Part shown: piece by piece, positions 1 through 13,139 of the stretch
Layout: each line of letters opens with the position of its first letter
Numbering within the stretch: the first letter of the stretch is position 1
NCBI RefSeq assembly: GCF_010183535.1
Contig: NC_071329.1
Coordinates: 12,710,001-12,774,000 of the forward strand
DNA: 64,000 bases
DNA from: Caenorhabditis remanei
Lineage: Eukaryota; Nematoda; Chromadorea; Rhabditida; Rhabditidae
Direction: 5' to 3'
Translations under genes and position numbers: made by a program
The notes under the pieces: generated by a model
What the model was told of the DNA's origin: nothing
What the model saw: only the letters and a program-made list of their open reading frames with translations
Database searches by the model: none

Positions 1-3000
1 CTACTGGTGATTGTCAATGAAATGAACATTTGGGAAAAGAAAAAAGAGAAGAAGGGAAAGAAGACGATGGTTCTTTGAGTTGAGGAGTAGTACAGGAAGA
101 CGTAGAATTTCTATTTTGAGAGATTTACGAGAAAACACAGGAAATCCGAGATGAATAATATGAAGAGGGATTTAGGGCTCGCGGCCAAATAAGGAGAAGT
201 TTAAGGAATTCAGATGAGTTGACAATTGATGACCTCAAATGGGAATAGTATGTTGGATTACCTAATGACGAGAAATTAGTTGATTGCTAGAGTGTTACTC
301 ATTTCAAAACATCTGTAACTTTTGTAGGATTAGAAGAGGCTTGTTGGTTCTGGTACTTATTATATGTGTTTTCTGGAAGAAGAAGAAGGGAATGAGTAAT
401 GGCTGAAAAGTCTTAAAATGATCGTTCTCTCCAGTTTCAAACTCTTGACACTATGACGAATTGCTACTGAAATCAGAAGATTCCAGCGGAGAAATCCTAG
501 TTTCCTGAGGAAGTCCACAAGATTCACTATAGCCCCATCACTACTATATATATATTTCTGAGCATTTGAACTTGAAGATATATATTTGACCGGAAAAGTC
601 AGGAAATCATTGATAGAAAGCGGAACATGTGTGTCTAATCTTGTTTTCTGTGATCATGACACTTCATAGTATTTGAATGAGGATTAGCCTCGAAAGGTCT
701 CGATTAGTAGGAAATAAACAAGATTAAATGAAATTGCTCGAAGAGCACATTTTAAGTTTAACGATCTGAAAACACTGGAGATTTCGAGGTATTGCGGAAA
801 TCGAGATTGAAGACCAAAGGAGGTTAGGAAGAGGCTCTGGATGGATAACAGAAGAATTTAAGTAAAGTTTTCAAGATTCGAAATTCCTGATAGGCAGATG
901 CATCCGTTTTGATCTCTCTGAAAACCTGTGAAGAGTTGAAATGTGCATCTGGAAATCCGAGTGTCACGATCTGAATAGGAACCAAATAGCCTTGGAACGA
1001 ATACCTGACAAGATTCGCCTCTGATTTTTGTGGTTTACTCATATCAACGATACATTTTGTATCTTTTTCCAAAAAGACAAGACCACCCGGAAATCTTTTT
1101 TCCCTATCTTTATCATCATCACATGATCATCCTGACTTTTCTCCCCCCTATAAAAAGAAATTCGCTGCAGAGGAGATCTCAGAGACTTTGTCCTCTTCTT
1201 GGCAGTAATTCGTTCAAAACTTCTACAATTCAGAGAAGGATCACTCACTCCGATTCACATGAAATGATTGCTGTCTGATGCAATCTTCGACCATTCTATC
1301 CATCGGTTCATGTGCACCTCTCTTTCTTTTTTCTTTGTCTTTTCAAAGATTTTTTGTCTTTTTCAAAGAACGCTCATTGCAAAAGTACAGAACAATTTGA
1401 TTTATAAATAATGGGTTTATTATTTAGAATGAAAGAGAAAATAGTAATCGAATGAAATGATATAAATATGGAATGTAAAGCACCATTTGGCCAGTAAAGC
1501 AAGACGAATTTTCCTTGTTGAGATCAGTGTTTTGAGCAGAGAATGTTGATTGACCCGAAGCAGTATTGAAATCAGAATCGTGGCGAGACCCATTGGCAAT
1601 AAGAGTAGTTGTGAATGTACAAATATATTCAAATGGAGTAGAGAGACTGGTACAAGGAATAAGATCAGTCAATATTTCGCACGATTGAGAAGTTTTGAAT
1701 TCGTCGGAGTCGACGGATTGAGGTGACAGATTGATGAAGCTCAAGGCTTGAAGTGTAGTGAATTGGCATGTGAATCATTTTGAGTTTTTGGAGAAAAAAG
1801 AGAGAGTGTCTTCACTAGTTTCCCGTCTTCTTCTCTCTTATATACTAACCGCCCCTTTCTGAGACTCCGCCCCTTTCGGAATGGGGTCTGATGGCTGCTG
1901 CTGGTTGATGGTGGTAACGCTAGATCACATCACTTCGCCATGTTTCCTTCCCTTGACTCCGCCCATTTTCCCACGGTGTGAGGCGAGGAGAATGGGGAGG
2001 GAGAGCAATATATGACTGGTATGATTCAGTAAGGTGATGACAGTTTTCACCGAATGAATTGACTCCGTTTGTGTTTCACGATAAGCAACAAAGAGTGCAA
2101 ATAAATCGACACAAAATAGTGGAGAAACTACAAAAAAAGTTGTGAAAGACTTTCGAAAAACGGAAACAATTTGGTTTTGAGACTACTGTAGAATCGTAGT
2201 TTCTTGTTTAGAAAGTGACGATTTTTAGTGAACATTTGTCATCTTTTTCTGAAATGACAGGGACTGGAAGAAGTGAAAAACAATATAAGTACTAGGAGAT
2301 ATTCTGAGATGATCCTGACACTTACTCACAATCCAATCATCCAACATCTTTTAATCACATCACTGTGCACTCAAATAATAGAAAAATAGAAAAAAACTTT
2401 GAACCTCGAACCGAGAAAAAGAACAAAAGACGATGCCAGATTAGGGCTTCCCCGAAGAATTCTTCGGAGAGAGAGACAGTTTTTCAAAAAGTGATGTAAC
2501 CTTTCTCTTCTCAAACTTTGCACTATTTTTCAATCTTTGCAGAAGTTCTTTTTTCGGCCGCCCGGTCATTTGAGTGACACATTTTGAGTCAACAGAGAAG
2601 TGTAGGAGAGGGAAGAAGAAGGAGCAAAATGTTGCGTGTTCGTGGGAAAGGTGGGCATATGGGAAAATTAGGTCAGGAGCTCGTGATATCGTTTTGCAGA
2701 GAGAAAGGTGTGCAAAATCAGAGATGCAAATGTCTGATGTAAGAGAAAGAGTTCGAATGTCTGAAAGCGAAAAACGTGATGAATGGAAAAGAAAAGTTGG
2801 AGCTAGAAAATATAGTCAGAAACTCCAAACTTCAGTTCGATTGTAAATTTTCAAATGTTAGAGAAATCATGCTTCCCAGGGAGGCTACAGGGGTGTGATC
2901 CGGAATCAGAGAGCCTAAATTACTCAATATTCTAACTATTTTTTCTCTGAGACACGACGTTCCTATTCTCGAACCCCCATTTCATAATAGGGGTTTCCAG

Positions 3001-5061
3001 AGGAATTGTTTCAAGACCGCTTGTGAATCTCCCGACTGAGGTATACGATAGACTTGCTGTGTTTGAAATAATTCAATTCAGTGGAGTTCCTGACCTGACC
3101 GTTTCGAATCAGAGTAAATCAACTTATCAGCGACAGAATCCAATAAATTATGTACTAGTCCCCACGAACGCCTACACCAATCTATTTCTGAATCCCAGAC
3201 GTCGAATTCTCTGATTTCTGTTCAACTCGGAAACATTCTGACTCTCAAATCCTAGTGTCACATTTCAAGTTATTTTTAGCCGACAGCTGTAACATTCCTT
3301 GCAGAATATTTTTACGAGAAAACTCTCAACTTTTCCGTGTTTTTGTGTCCAATGGAACACCTGTCTCCCCATCAATCTCAGTCTATCCTCCTACATGTTT
3401 CATCACCGGAAATCCGAAGGACTTGGGCATTGGTCAGTCTCTGAGTATCAACAACACAAACAACAATAAATATATTTATTATCCTTCCTGGAAGCAGAAA
3501 GAAAAGCAGAAAGATGAGATCATGATGTTCATTCATCCACCCGTTAGTATTCTAAGTGTGTTCTGTGTCCCATCATGGTCTGGTCAGAGTATCAAGGTGT
3601 CGTCGAACGGAGCCGACGCCAGCGGACTTTTCGAGCGATGTCTGGATCCTCCATATGCCATACAGTGATATGCATCATTTCGAGGAAAGAAATAGAGAAG
3701 ACGAACCGGAATAAAAGAGAGAGAATGTAGTAAAAGTCGTTTTCATGTTTCTCTTTTATATTGAGGTTTCATTCTCAACCATTTAATTTGTCTAGACCCC
3801 GCCTTCGATTCATCAAGCAATTAGAAACCGTCCGTGCACAGAAAGAAGACGGTTTTGAATGAAATTCCTTTTTTTCCAATTTTTGATCAATTTAGTTTGC
3901 TGGTTAGATCAAGTAACCAATGCGTATCTTATTAGAATGTCGCCGTGTAGATAAGATAAGAATTGCCGAATGTTTCGAGAATACTGTAAGAGGCTGAGAT
4001 TCCAAAACATATGTCTTGAATTCTGAAAATCAAACCTATGAATCCAAAATCACCGGATCGGACGGAAAATGTCAAGACACAACGAAACACATACTATAAT
4101 CTCGCTTGTGACTTTCTTCCCTTCTGCTCTCTTCAATCCAATCCCATCTAATCTTTGGGACGAGCAAATCGAAAAGTTTCAAGACTTGTGGTCTATTGGA
4201 TTATGCATATAGCAAAATAAACAAGATGACTGGCTAAATCCGATGACACCTCGGGACAACACGAGACAATCTTTGCTGGGATGAAAGAGATAAATTTGAA
4301 TATCCGAAAGGATTTGTGTTCCCATGTGACACTTCTTTATCTTTGCACCCTTGTTTATTTACACAACATTCGGAACTTTATGTCTATTTGTTCTGATGTT
4401 TAAGGACAAAATGTGGATAGAGGAAGTTCATGTGATATAAAAAAAAAAGTTATGACAGACATGTTGACAAGTCTGTAACAATTGTCACTTGTCTCTGCCA
4501 AATGAATCATTTCTTTTTGTGTCTTCTTTTTCTTCGAATATATGGTTTCCCGACGGAAGAAACTCTGCAAACCAGTGTGTGACCCTGATAAACTAATTCG
4601 GTTGTTTACTAGTTAGTTAGCATATAATGCACTTACGAACGGTTGATCTCAATTTGCCGCCGTTGAGAAAAAACGAGAGAGTTGAAGATGATAGGAGAGA
4701 TAGAAAAATCGGGAACACCGGCAAAGAAATCGGCAACAATTTTTCAATTCTTCGGGCGAGACGATGTCGTTTCGAATTATTTATTATATGGGATGGAATG
4801 ATCGAAAACGAAAGGTAGACAGATCAGATCAATTTATTGTTTTCAGAGTCACTTTTTATAGAAATTGAGATCAAACGTAGAAGTTTTTTAAAGACAAGTA
4901 CAAATTGAAAACGTGTGGATGCCGTTCTGAAATAAGTTGTGACGTCTTCTTATAATATACTCTCAAAGAGAAATGACAACTAACTTCAACTTTTCCAATT
5001 TAGAATGGATTGAATCATCAAAAGGACGGATCTATTTCTGATACAAAACAGAGTCAGAATA
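1..5061. other. gene-poor region, no supported gene
   Basis: No open frame here joins into a spliced protein with recognisable domains. The open frames are short, mostly lack ATG starts and look like chance frames. The only organised feature is a promoter-like patch near 1.84-1.98 kb, listed separately. The stretch could be intergenic or lie inside a long intron of a gene beginning outside the window. Confidence 0.5.
1837..1980 (-). promoter_or_regulatory. promoter-like patch: TATA box and GC boxes, minus strand
   Basis: On the minus strand 1844-1837 reads TATATAAG, a good TATA box. Three CCGCCC-type GC boxes lie nearby (about 1850, 1868 and 1966). An ATG follows about 60 nt downstream on the minus strand (near 1779), but the frame from it closes after about 37 codons. 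An AATAAA-like signal occurs near 1410. A small minus-strand transcript is possible, but no protein could be built with confidence. Confidence 0.25.
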
Positions 5062-5800
5062 CTAAATATCATACTTGTCAAGGGCCGGGCCGGGCCGGGC
5101 CGGGCTTTTTTTTCAAAACTTCAGGCCCGGCCCGGCCCGGTCCAAAGCCCGGCCCGGCCATGGCCGGCCCGGCCCGGCCCCTCAGGCCCGTCTTTTGGAG
5201 GGAATTTTTTTTTTCAAATTTTTTTTGAATTTTTTTTTCGAATTTGAGTAAAGGTGGACTAAGTTCAACTCTGATTTTTTTCATAGAATAATGTATGTGT
5301 GTCTGAGCTCATTTTCATATCGAAAGAAAATTTTCAAAATTTTTTTTGCAAGTTTTATAACATAATTACTTTCGCCATTCTTCTATTGTTTTCTTCCACG
5401 GCTACAGAAATGTCCAAACTGTTTCACCGTTCGATCTCAGCGGGGTTTAGACCGAATTTTTAAATTCTTTCGATAAGGAAATGAACTCACGAAACCAGAT
5501 AGATTATTCTGGAAAAAAAATCAGATTTGACCTTAGTACACCTTCAAGATTTTATTACCGGAGGTGTCTCGCTCAAAAATTCAGACAATCTTTCGAAAAA
5601 TATACTAAATCACCATGAAAAAGTATAAAAAACGAGTAAATTTGGAAATTTTTCCCCATGAAAAATTGAACTTTTGGAAAAAATTTTAAAATTTTTCTCA
5701 AAAATCCCATGTCCCTGAAAAGAGGGGCCTGAGGGGCCGGGCCCGGGCCGAAGCTTTTCAGGCCCGGCCCGGCCCCTCATTTGACAAGTATGCTAAATAT
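5062..5800. mobile_element. hAT-like non-autonomous DNA transposon with GGCCC-rich ends
   Basis: The 8-bp sequence CTAAATAT stands at 5062-5069 and again at 5793-5800, directly outside an element of 723 bp. The element begins CATACTTGTCAA (5070) and ends with the exact inverse TTGACAAGTATG (5792). An 8-bp target duplication with termini CA...TG is the hallmark of hAT-superfamily transposons. Inside each end are runs of GGCCCGG/CCGGGCC in both orientations (5081-5190 and 5727-5777), which would fold into strong hairpins. No transposase frame is present, so it must be mobilised in trans if still mobile. The very GC-rich ends contrast with the AT-rich surroundings. Confidence 0.8.
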
Positions 5801-8392
5801 GTACGGCTAATACAGAGGATGAGAAGGATGAACTTGAAGATTTGAGTGCTATAGTTTATAAATTTGTCATTCGGGAATAAACTTGTACTGATCACACACA
5901 ATATAGATTGTGAGATCTTAGAATTCGACGTCAGAAAATGTTTTACGTGGCTATCTAAAATCCTGCGTACGCTTGAGTTTTATCGATATGTAGAAACATA
6001 GCCAAAAATTCGACTTTTGGCAAAAAATTCCAAAGAAAAATCCAAAAATTCCGATTTTTGTACTGTGACCCGGGTCGGGCCGGTGAAAATTCTCAAATCG
6101 GCCCGGCCCGTTGCGAGTCTGCAAATTATCATTCGAAAATTCTGGAAGGCAAGGTGACTACAACAGTAATTGTCTTCACTAAAATCATCTTCATCTGAAT
6201 AAACGCACGTCACTTTCAGAAATCATAAGGTACTGAAAGATGCAAACCTAACCATTATCATCATCACTGGTTTTTGTTTTTTTCTTATTGTTTCCCGAAT
6301 TTCATGAGAAAAAGTTTCAGATTACCGTACTCTTGAGACCATGACGTGGCTTTCTATCCAGACAATTCCTCATGATCTGTGCACATTCGCCTCCCTCATC
6401 ACACATCACGTCTCCAGAGGAGAAATACCAGTCTCAGTGGCTTCAATCTTTGTGTTCAATGCTTCTCACCTCGTCATCGTTCCCTCATCTTCTCTCGGGA
6501 GAAAGAGCATCTCTCGGGGGCTCCCGACTCTCCGTCTCTTCCCGTTTAGAACTATCTCATTTACGATGACTAATGTTTGTTAGCTCAATGATGTCCGCAT
6601 TTTGCAGGACGGACTGTGCTGGATACAATAGGTGTTGCCGCGCACAAAAAATACGAAAAAATAGTCGGAAGGAGGGGAGAAAACTGTTGGGAAAACGAGG
6701 GACCATCCGTTTAATCTATGTAATTTTGAAAGAGAACTGAATCAATTTCATTCTTTGATATCTTGTCTACCGGAACTAACTCAGAAATCTTCTAATCCGT
6801 TTATATTATTATCAATATTTTCATATTTTCAGAGTCTAATCCTAATTGCTTAAATCTAATCAAATATCACTCTTTTTCTTCTTTTGTTGACTGCCCAACG
6901 TCATGTTTATCTTCTTTAACCAAATAATCAGAAACATCTTCTTCTGCTCTCCCCAATCCAGACTTCAGATGGGGCTCAAGAAATCAGACAGACAGAGAAC
7001 GTGTCACTCTTTTCGGCACGTCTGCTCAGTGAGCAACGTAGAAAATTGGATAAAACTCTACGAGGACGACGGAAACGGAAATTCTAAGAATAGAACTCTC
7101 TTCCGGTTCAAAAATCAACGGGTAGGCGGACGAAGAGTTGTTCTATTGAACTGTCTCTTGAGTTTAACTCCGTATAATTTTATTGAGGGGGAGGCAGTTT
7201 GTTGGAAAATTGAATTCAATGAGTTTAACTTCTAAAAAAGAGAGTCGACGTCAAAAATGTCTTCTGAAGGCGAAGACGTATGAATGAACATGTGTATGTG
7301 TATGTGTTGCATCAGAAAAACAAAACACAAAATGTTTTTAGTGTGACCTTCCAGGAATGCCAATAAGGGGTACTTGAATTATGGAAATAATACAAGGAGA
7401 ATCTGGATTATTCTGAAAGTACACTGAAAGGGTAGTCTAGTTTTTCAATTTATGCCAAATTTCCATGCCATCAGGATTCAATTCTGCAACCAAAAAAAGC
7501 TCAAGCCTTTCAGAAATCTTAGGGAACTTTCCTCTTGAAAAACAGCTCCAATGCTTCCAGAATTTTCAGCAACATTGAGTCACCTATTATTTATTATTTA
7601 CCTACATGTTGAAAACCAGTTGAAAACGGAATTTTCATATTTTCCAAAGCTACAATTTCCCATGTTTGAAATCTATTCCATATACAAACATTTGGCATCT
7701 CCGATCCTTTCTGACTAACTGTTTTCTAATTCTTTCCAGTTGCAAAATAATGAATCACTCATCATAAACAAAATGTTGCAAATCAGAAAATAAAATGGAA
7801 AATGTCTAGATTGATCTCCGAGAGACTGTTTTCCTGTCCGTCAAATTCCGAAATATCATTTTGTTTATTATTAAAGAACCTGTCCTGTTATCAATTGAAA
7901 GTGAACACCCAGTTTTGCACTTTTACACTTTTCGAGAGAGAACTGATAAGACGAAAGTGATAGGTTTAAGTTTGCATAGGGTGTTGGTTTGAAGAATAAA
8001 CAAGAGAGATCTGCGATCTATGTGTCATTTGACTCATTTGACGCCGATCTGACCATAACTACATATGATCCTGAACTGGTCTTTTCAGTCAACTCGTGGG
8101 AACTTTTTTATTTAGGAGAACCAGACATTGCGGAGGCTTGAATTGCTTGCAAGTGTGATCTTTATACTTAGAGGAGTACTTGATGAATGAATTGGAATTG
8201 TTTACTATTAATTTTACAAATGTTACACAACGAATAGGTTCATGAGATCTCTAGTTATGGAACAGAATGTAAATATAAGAGGAAAGGGGTTCGGTATTGG
8301 AAGAATCGTCTGGGAATCATAAGGCTCCAGAAATTTGAATATTCTCACTAGAAAAATAAGACAATAGTTCCAAATTCTGGATATTGTAATTC
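5801..8392. other. gene-poor region, no supported gene
   Basis: Nothing coding could be supported. A second small GGCCCGG-rich patch at about 6.07-6.11 kb is listed separately. Short open frames near 6.34-6.58 and 6.90-7.23 kb have no recognisable domain or splice partners. Confidence 0.45.
6068..6110. repeat. GGCCC-rich inverted patch
   Basis: Two CGGGCCGG/CGGCCCGG-type segments in inverse orientation lie about 20 nt apart. They resemble the ends of the element at 5.07-5.79 kb. I found no terminal repeats or target duplication around it, so it may be a fragment or solo end of a related element. Confidence 0.35.
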
Positions 8393-8693
8393 TAGGGAAG
8401 GCCTCCAGGTGACCGTGAAGTTATGGAACACCTACATCATTGGAAAGCTGAGTAAAAGCTGATTTCAAATATATATCCAGTTTTTGCTCTCAAAGTCGAG
8501 AAAAACCTTTCCGAAGTGTGAGAAATATCGGCAAGGTAATATTGGTAACTGTTCAAACTTTGACCTCGTTTTTCTCGAATACCAGACCTCGAGAGCAAAA
8601 ACTTGATATATGTTTGAAATCAGCTTTTTCTCAGCTTTCCAATGATATAGGTCACGTACCATAACTCCACGGTCACCTGGAGGCTTTCCCTAG
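8393..8693. repeat. long palindromic repeat (MITE-like)
   Basis: The left arm (8393-8507) and the right arm (8566-8693) are imperfect inverse complements. Both contain the same blocks, for example the 10-mer CCTCCAGGTG near the ends and AAATCAGCTTT near the centre. The spacer is about 58 nt. There is no coding frame. Such foldback elements are common in Caenorhabditis genomes. I could not see an unambiguous target duplication. Confidence 0.75.
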
Positions 8694-11600
8694 TCAGATG
8701 TAACTGATATTCAGCTTCTTCCAAATGGAGCCCATGTCTTTTGGTATTAATGAGAAGTTTAACAAAAACTTTCGACTTCATTTTTGCAACTTTCAGATGC
8801 ATCGAATAACCAGAAACTATTTCAAAACTGTTCTGAAATTCTGCCAATAGAAGTTCACAAACCAAGGACCCACTAGTCATCTGCTTGGATAATAAAACTG
8901 CGAGGCAGAAGCATGGAATGTTCACGAATCGTGACATTCCACACTCATCGTGTCAATGAATTCTGTAGCTTCTCTTGCGAAATATCTCTTTATTGTGCCA
9001 CGAAACAACGTCATTTCGCCGTCTACAGTCCCATTTATGAGATGTTAGAGAGGAGAGACACAGGAGGTCTAACACTCGATTTCTCGATATTTCACACGAA
9101 AAGAACACGACGTATTTCGTCATCTTTCTCTTCTTTCTTTTGCAGATTTATCAATGAGGGTGATCGGAAATGAGGGAGAGATCGGCGGCGAAATGAAACG
9201 AAAATGAAGAGTGATTTGTGAACTTTCTTTTGAAAAAATGACGACATGATTGGAAAATTATAGAGACAGAGAAAGGAAACAAGTTGGTCTACGAATTGAA
9301 AGAAAATAAACAAAATCTGGAAGGAAATTTATATTTATAAACAAAGGAACAGTGCCACGTCATTTTGAAAAAACGAAAAATAAATAAAAAGAAAAAGTAT
9401 AAATACAAAAATAAATAGACCTCCCGAACTGATCTGGGTCAAAAAAAAATAGAAAACAAACTGTTTCATTCTACGACATTTCGTAATCTTAACGTGAGAA
9501 AGAAGACGTTGAATACGATGGATATTTATATGGGTTAGTCGAAAAAGGAAATAAATCAGATACATGACACGTGACTTCTGATTTTGATTTATGATCTGGC
9601 AGAAATAGATGATAGCTATCCGGTGTTCTTCCAAAAGATTAAACCATGTTTTGTTATAAAATGAGATCACTATTACTTGACGAACGAACAGACTTTTCCC
9701 CCTGTGTTGGCTACAAATCCATTGGACTTTGTTCCTAGTTACCAGACTGATTATGGAATCAAAAGAGGCTACATTAAGTGATCACAACAGGAAATAGGGA
9801 AAAAATGGTCTGATCAAGAAATAAACATGAAGTGATTTTTAGATACAAAAGCAGGAGAGGGGGAAGTGTCAAAGAGCACAATTTGATGTTTTGGATTGTT
9901 TAGGGAAGGGGAAAACTAAAGTTTTTAGAAGGGTTGAAGAATGATGAATTCTGGAAAATGGGTTCTCGAAGTTGAATATTCGCTCTGTAAAAGGCCCATA
10001 ACTCAATGAAATAACCAGTCATTTCCCTCTCTGCAGTATCGAAATACCGTAATCCAGTGACCCAACTAAAAAGTTATTCATGAACTGAAAGCTTGTTGTT
10101 CCCCGGAGAGATCCTGAAGTTTTGAGATGATGCAAATTTTCAGAAACTCCAGGTCATTGGTGGCCTATCACCCGTTAGGGGTATTGAAACAATCACTGAG
10201 TAACGAGTAATTTCTTGCACCTAATTCGAATGTTTATGAATCAGAATTCATAATTAATCGGGAACACCACATACTTGCTTTTACAATCATATTCTACCCA
10301 TGAATTGAAATCATTTGTATGGCTACCAGTGTGCTCTATTTGGGTTTCGAATCTGAATTTAAAGATTCCTGGCTTTTTTGGATCAGATTCAGAAAAAACC
10401 ACAAAATAAGGGCCTCAGGAGTCCTAGCACATATCATAATGAATACAGTCTTTACCAAGTTATCCCAAATCTTTTCTTCTCAAAACTTTTCATTATGTGA
10501 GTTCAAGCGGCGATAACCCAGAAGTGAATTCACTAACCTTCCTCGTAAAACTGATGTTTTTAGCTTTATGCTTTTCGAAAGTCAACTAATTCGTCATTTC
10601 CTCGTAATATTCCTACCATCAAGAAGATAAAACCAAAGTGACGGGAGTTCCAAAAAGATCCAACTTAGACTATTGGATAATACGATGAGTAACTGTCTTC
10701 TCACCCCCCATTCAGACGTCTTCCGGGGGTTCACTTGTCAAGATTATTGTCTTTCTTCTCTTGGGACAATCTTCTTTATTTGCAGACAGCACAGACAGCT
10801 TCCCACTCAAAACTATTTCAGCATCATTTCATACTGTTCAGTCAGAAATTCCCAACAGGAAATAGATGCTATTTTGCGTTCGAAATCCGTCTAAAGATTA
10901 GTTTAGTCTCTATCTCTCTCTGGGAAAGAAGTCTCCGAATTTCTCAAATTTTGGTCAACTTTGAATCAAACCAAACATGAATACATCATCTTCCGTCTTT
11001 TTTGAAAACTTTCGAAATCCTGAAATACGATAAATTGTGTGTCTCAGCATAAAATGACGAATGTTCGGAAGAAGAAGACAAATCAAATTAGTAAATGTGT
11101 GGACATGATGACTATTCTATTTATTTGTTCTGCAACACATTGAGTCAAAAAATACACAAAAAGTGAGATCAAAACGGTTCACGGGAGGGACATAAATCAA
11201 CATTTCTGGGAAGTTTTGTGGGTTCACGTGTGTGAAGTTTATTTGAACTTTTGAATGGTTGATATATGTGAGACAAGATATCAAGAGGGAATAGAAACCG
11301 ATTACGTCTACAGTATACCAGAGGTAGCTTTGTCTCTCGTCACTTTTTTGAATCTTATGATTAACGGTGATCTGATGGCGGCGGCGTGATTGAGATTCTC
11401 AAAACATTGATTCCTTTTGATTTTTATGATTTTTGATTTGATTTTCGGAATGGGATGACCCCGGTACATTCAAGGCGTTGTCTAGAGGGGAAACTGGAAG
11501 TGATGGAACAAAATGTTCATAATAACAACAATTAAGGAAATAATATTGTAGTGTGATCTCAGATGGTGGGATATTAGGTCAATCCAAAAGTATGGTATTT

Positions 11601-12176
11601 TCAGAATCTCAAAGTTACAGCACTCTCCAGTAGACTTGTAATTCTAGGAAATTGTCAACCAATATCATTTTCAAGGAAGACAGTCTGTGTGAATTCTACA
11701 ATGAATTATTTTCAGTCCAAGTTGAAGTGACTTCGTTCCGAATCTTCAAACCAGTCTTCAGAAAACTCAATTTAAATTTAAAAAAGATCATAATTCCAGA
11801 AGTACAGTTTTGGTTCGCAGAAACATGTTTTCCGATTTGATTATCTTTTTCAAATAACGCATTAAACATTACAATCAACACTTCCAGAACAAATGCTCCT
11901 AGTCCATCCGTACTTTTTCAACATGATCATTCTATTTCAACCAAAACGAAACCACTTCATGAATATTCCTCTCCGTCATAATCGACTTTTTGATTTCACT
12001 CTCTCTCTCTTTTTTGTTAAAATGAAACAGTATACTTTGGCCTATTCAAATAACAAACATCAGTTTAGTTTCGACTGTATAATCCTATTGTTAATCAGAA
12101 CGCAATGCTCTTATCTTTATATATTCAATCTATTTTGAATTCAAAAAACTGGAACCTAGACACATTGTGAATTCAA
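8694..12176. other. gene-poor region upstream of the dehydrogenase
   Basis: No spliced gene could be assembled. AT-rich sequence with isolated short open frames, none with domains. It may include regulatory DNA for the gene starting at 12256. Confidence 0.45.
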
Positions 12177-12183
12177 TATAAAA
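12177..12183 (+). promoter_or_regulatory. TATA box of the short-chain dehydrogenase gene
   Basis: TATAAAA about 73 nt upstream of the ATG at 12256, on the same strand and with no intervening gene. The position fits a core promoter with a short 5' leader. Assignment rests on sequence and spacing only. Confidence 0.45.
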
Positions 12184-12255
12184 CGTGTCACTGATCAGAG
12201 CATCCATCATTTTTCCTAGTTTCTTCTCCCCATCCCAATTCAATCTACTTTTGTC

Positions 12256-13139
12256 ATGGCAACTGCACCAAAATATGAATTGAAAGGAAACCTCCGAATG
12301 CGTGATGAACCTGATCCAGAAGTTGAAGCAAGACCACAAAAAATACCGAAAACTGTGATGGTAACTGGAGCGAATCGGGGAATCGGATTGGGTCTAGTTC
12401 AACATTTTCTGGAATACGATGGGATTGAACTTCTCATTGCCACGTGTAGAAATCCAGAGAAGGCGGATGAATTGAATAAATTGAAAGATGATAAAAGACT
12501 TCATATAATTGCATTGGATGTGGATGATGATGACTCAATTAAGAAGGTATTCGATGAAGTTTCTTCGTTGGTTTCATCAAATGGACTGAATGTTTTAATC
12601 AATAATGCTGGAATACTACTCCCCTATGAAGTCGACGGACCGATGATCTGTCGAAAGACAATGTTGAAACAATTAGAGACAAATTCTGTTTCAGTGGCAA
12701 TCGTCACTCAAACATTTCTTCCTCTTTTAAAGATTGCATCAAGTCTGGAAGAGGGTGAAGAGGTTCGAATTGATCGAGCAGCAATCATTAACATCTCTTC
12801 AACAATGGCTTCAATTGCGAAGAATGATGGATGCTTCTCGGGGCCAATGGTAAGAATTTCGAGTGAATTCTGAAGAAATCAATCAATTTTCAGACAGCGT
12901 ACCGAATGAGTAAATCAGCTCTCAACTCTTTCTCTCGTCAATCATTCATGGAACTCTCAAAATATCATATTCTCGTCACTTCGTTCTGTCCTGGATGGGT
13001 TCGTACTGATATGGGTGGTGAGAATGCAGATCTTGATGTGAATGAATCGACACGTACTCTTTCTGCAAACATTCTTCGCCTCGATTCTCGAAATAATGGA
13101 CTTTATTTCGACAGATTCTTGCATCCAATTCCAAATTAA
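12256..13139 (+). CDS. short-chain dehydrogenase/reductase (SDR), cytosolic
   Basis: Two exons, 12256-12849 and 12894-13139, joined by a 44-nt intron (GTAAGA...TTTTCAG), give 279 residues. Residues 37-44 read TGANRGIG, the glycine-rich NAD(P)-binding motif of classical SDRs. An NNAG motif lies near residue 117, a serine-rich NISS stretch near 177, and the catalytic Tyr-x-x-x-Lys is Y201-K205 (YRMSK). A PGWVRTDMGG segment follows, typical of the nematode carbonyl-reductase/C-factor-like group. The first 30 residues before the fold are a hydrophilic extension without a targeting signal. It should reduce a carbonyl or oxidise an alcohol with NAD(P)H; the substrate cannot be told. A TATA box precedes the start and AATAAA lies at 13182-13187. 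No operon partner is on the same strand. Confidence 0.9.

Noticed and set aside
1424..1779. Possible minus-strand gene after a TATA box
   Set aside because: The ATG frame closes after about 37 codons and the longer overlapping frame has no ATG; no convincing intron connects them. Kept only as a promoter-like patch.
3255..3668. 137-codon open frame on the plus strand
   Set aside because: Starts with GTG, no domain, no splice partners; looks like a chance frame.
6903..7235. 110-codon open frame on the plus strand
   Set aside because: No domain or signal and no supporting splice structure.
5400..9475. CTGTTTCA motifs as 21U-RNA (piRNA) promoters
   Set aside because: Only isolated copies near 5.4 and 9.46 kb, with no cluster and no clear downstream T start context.
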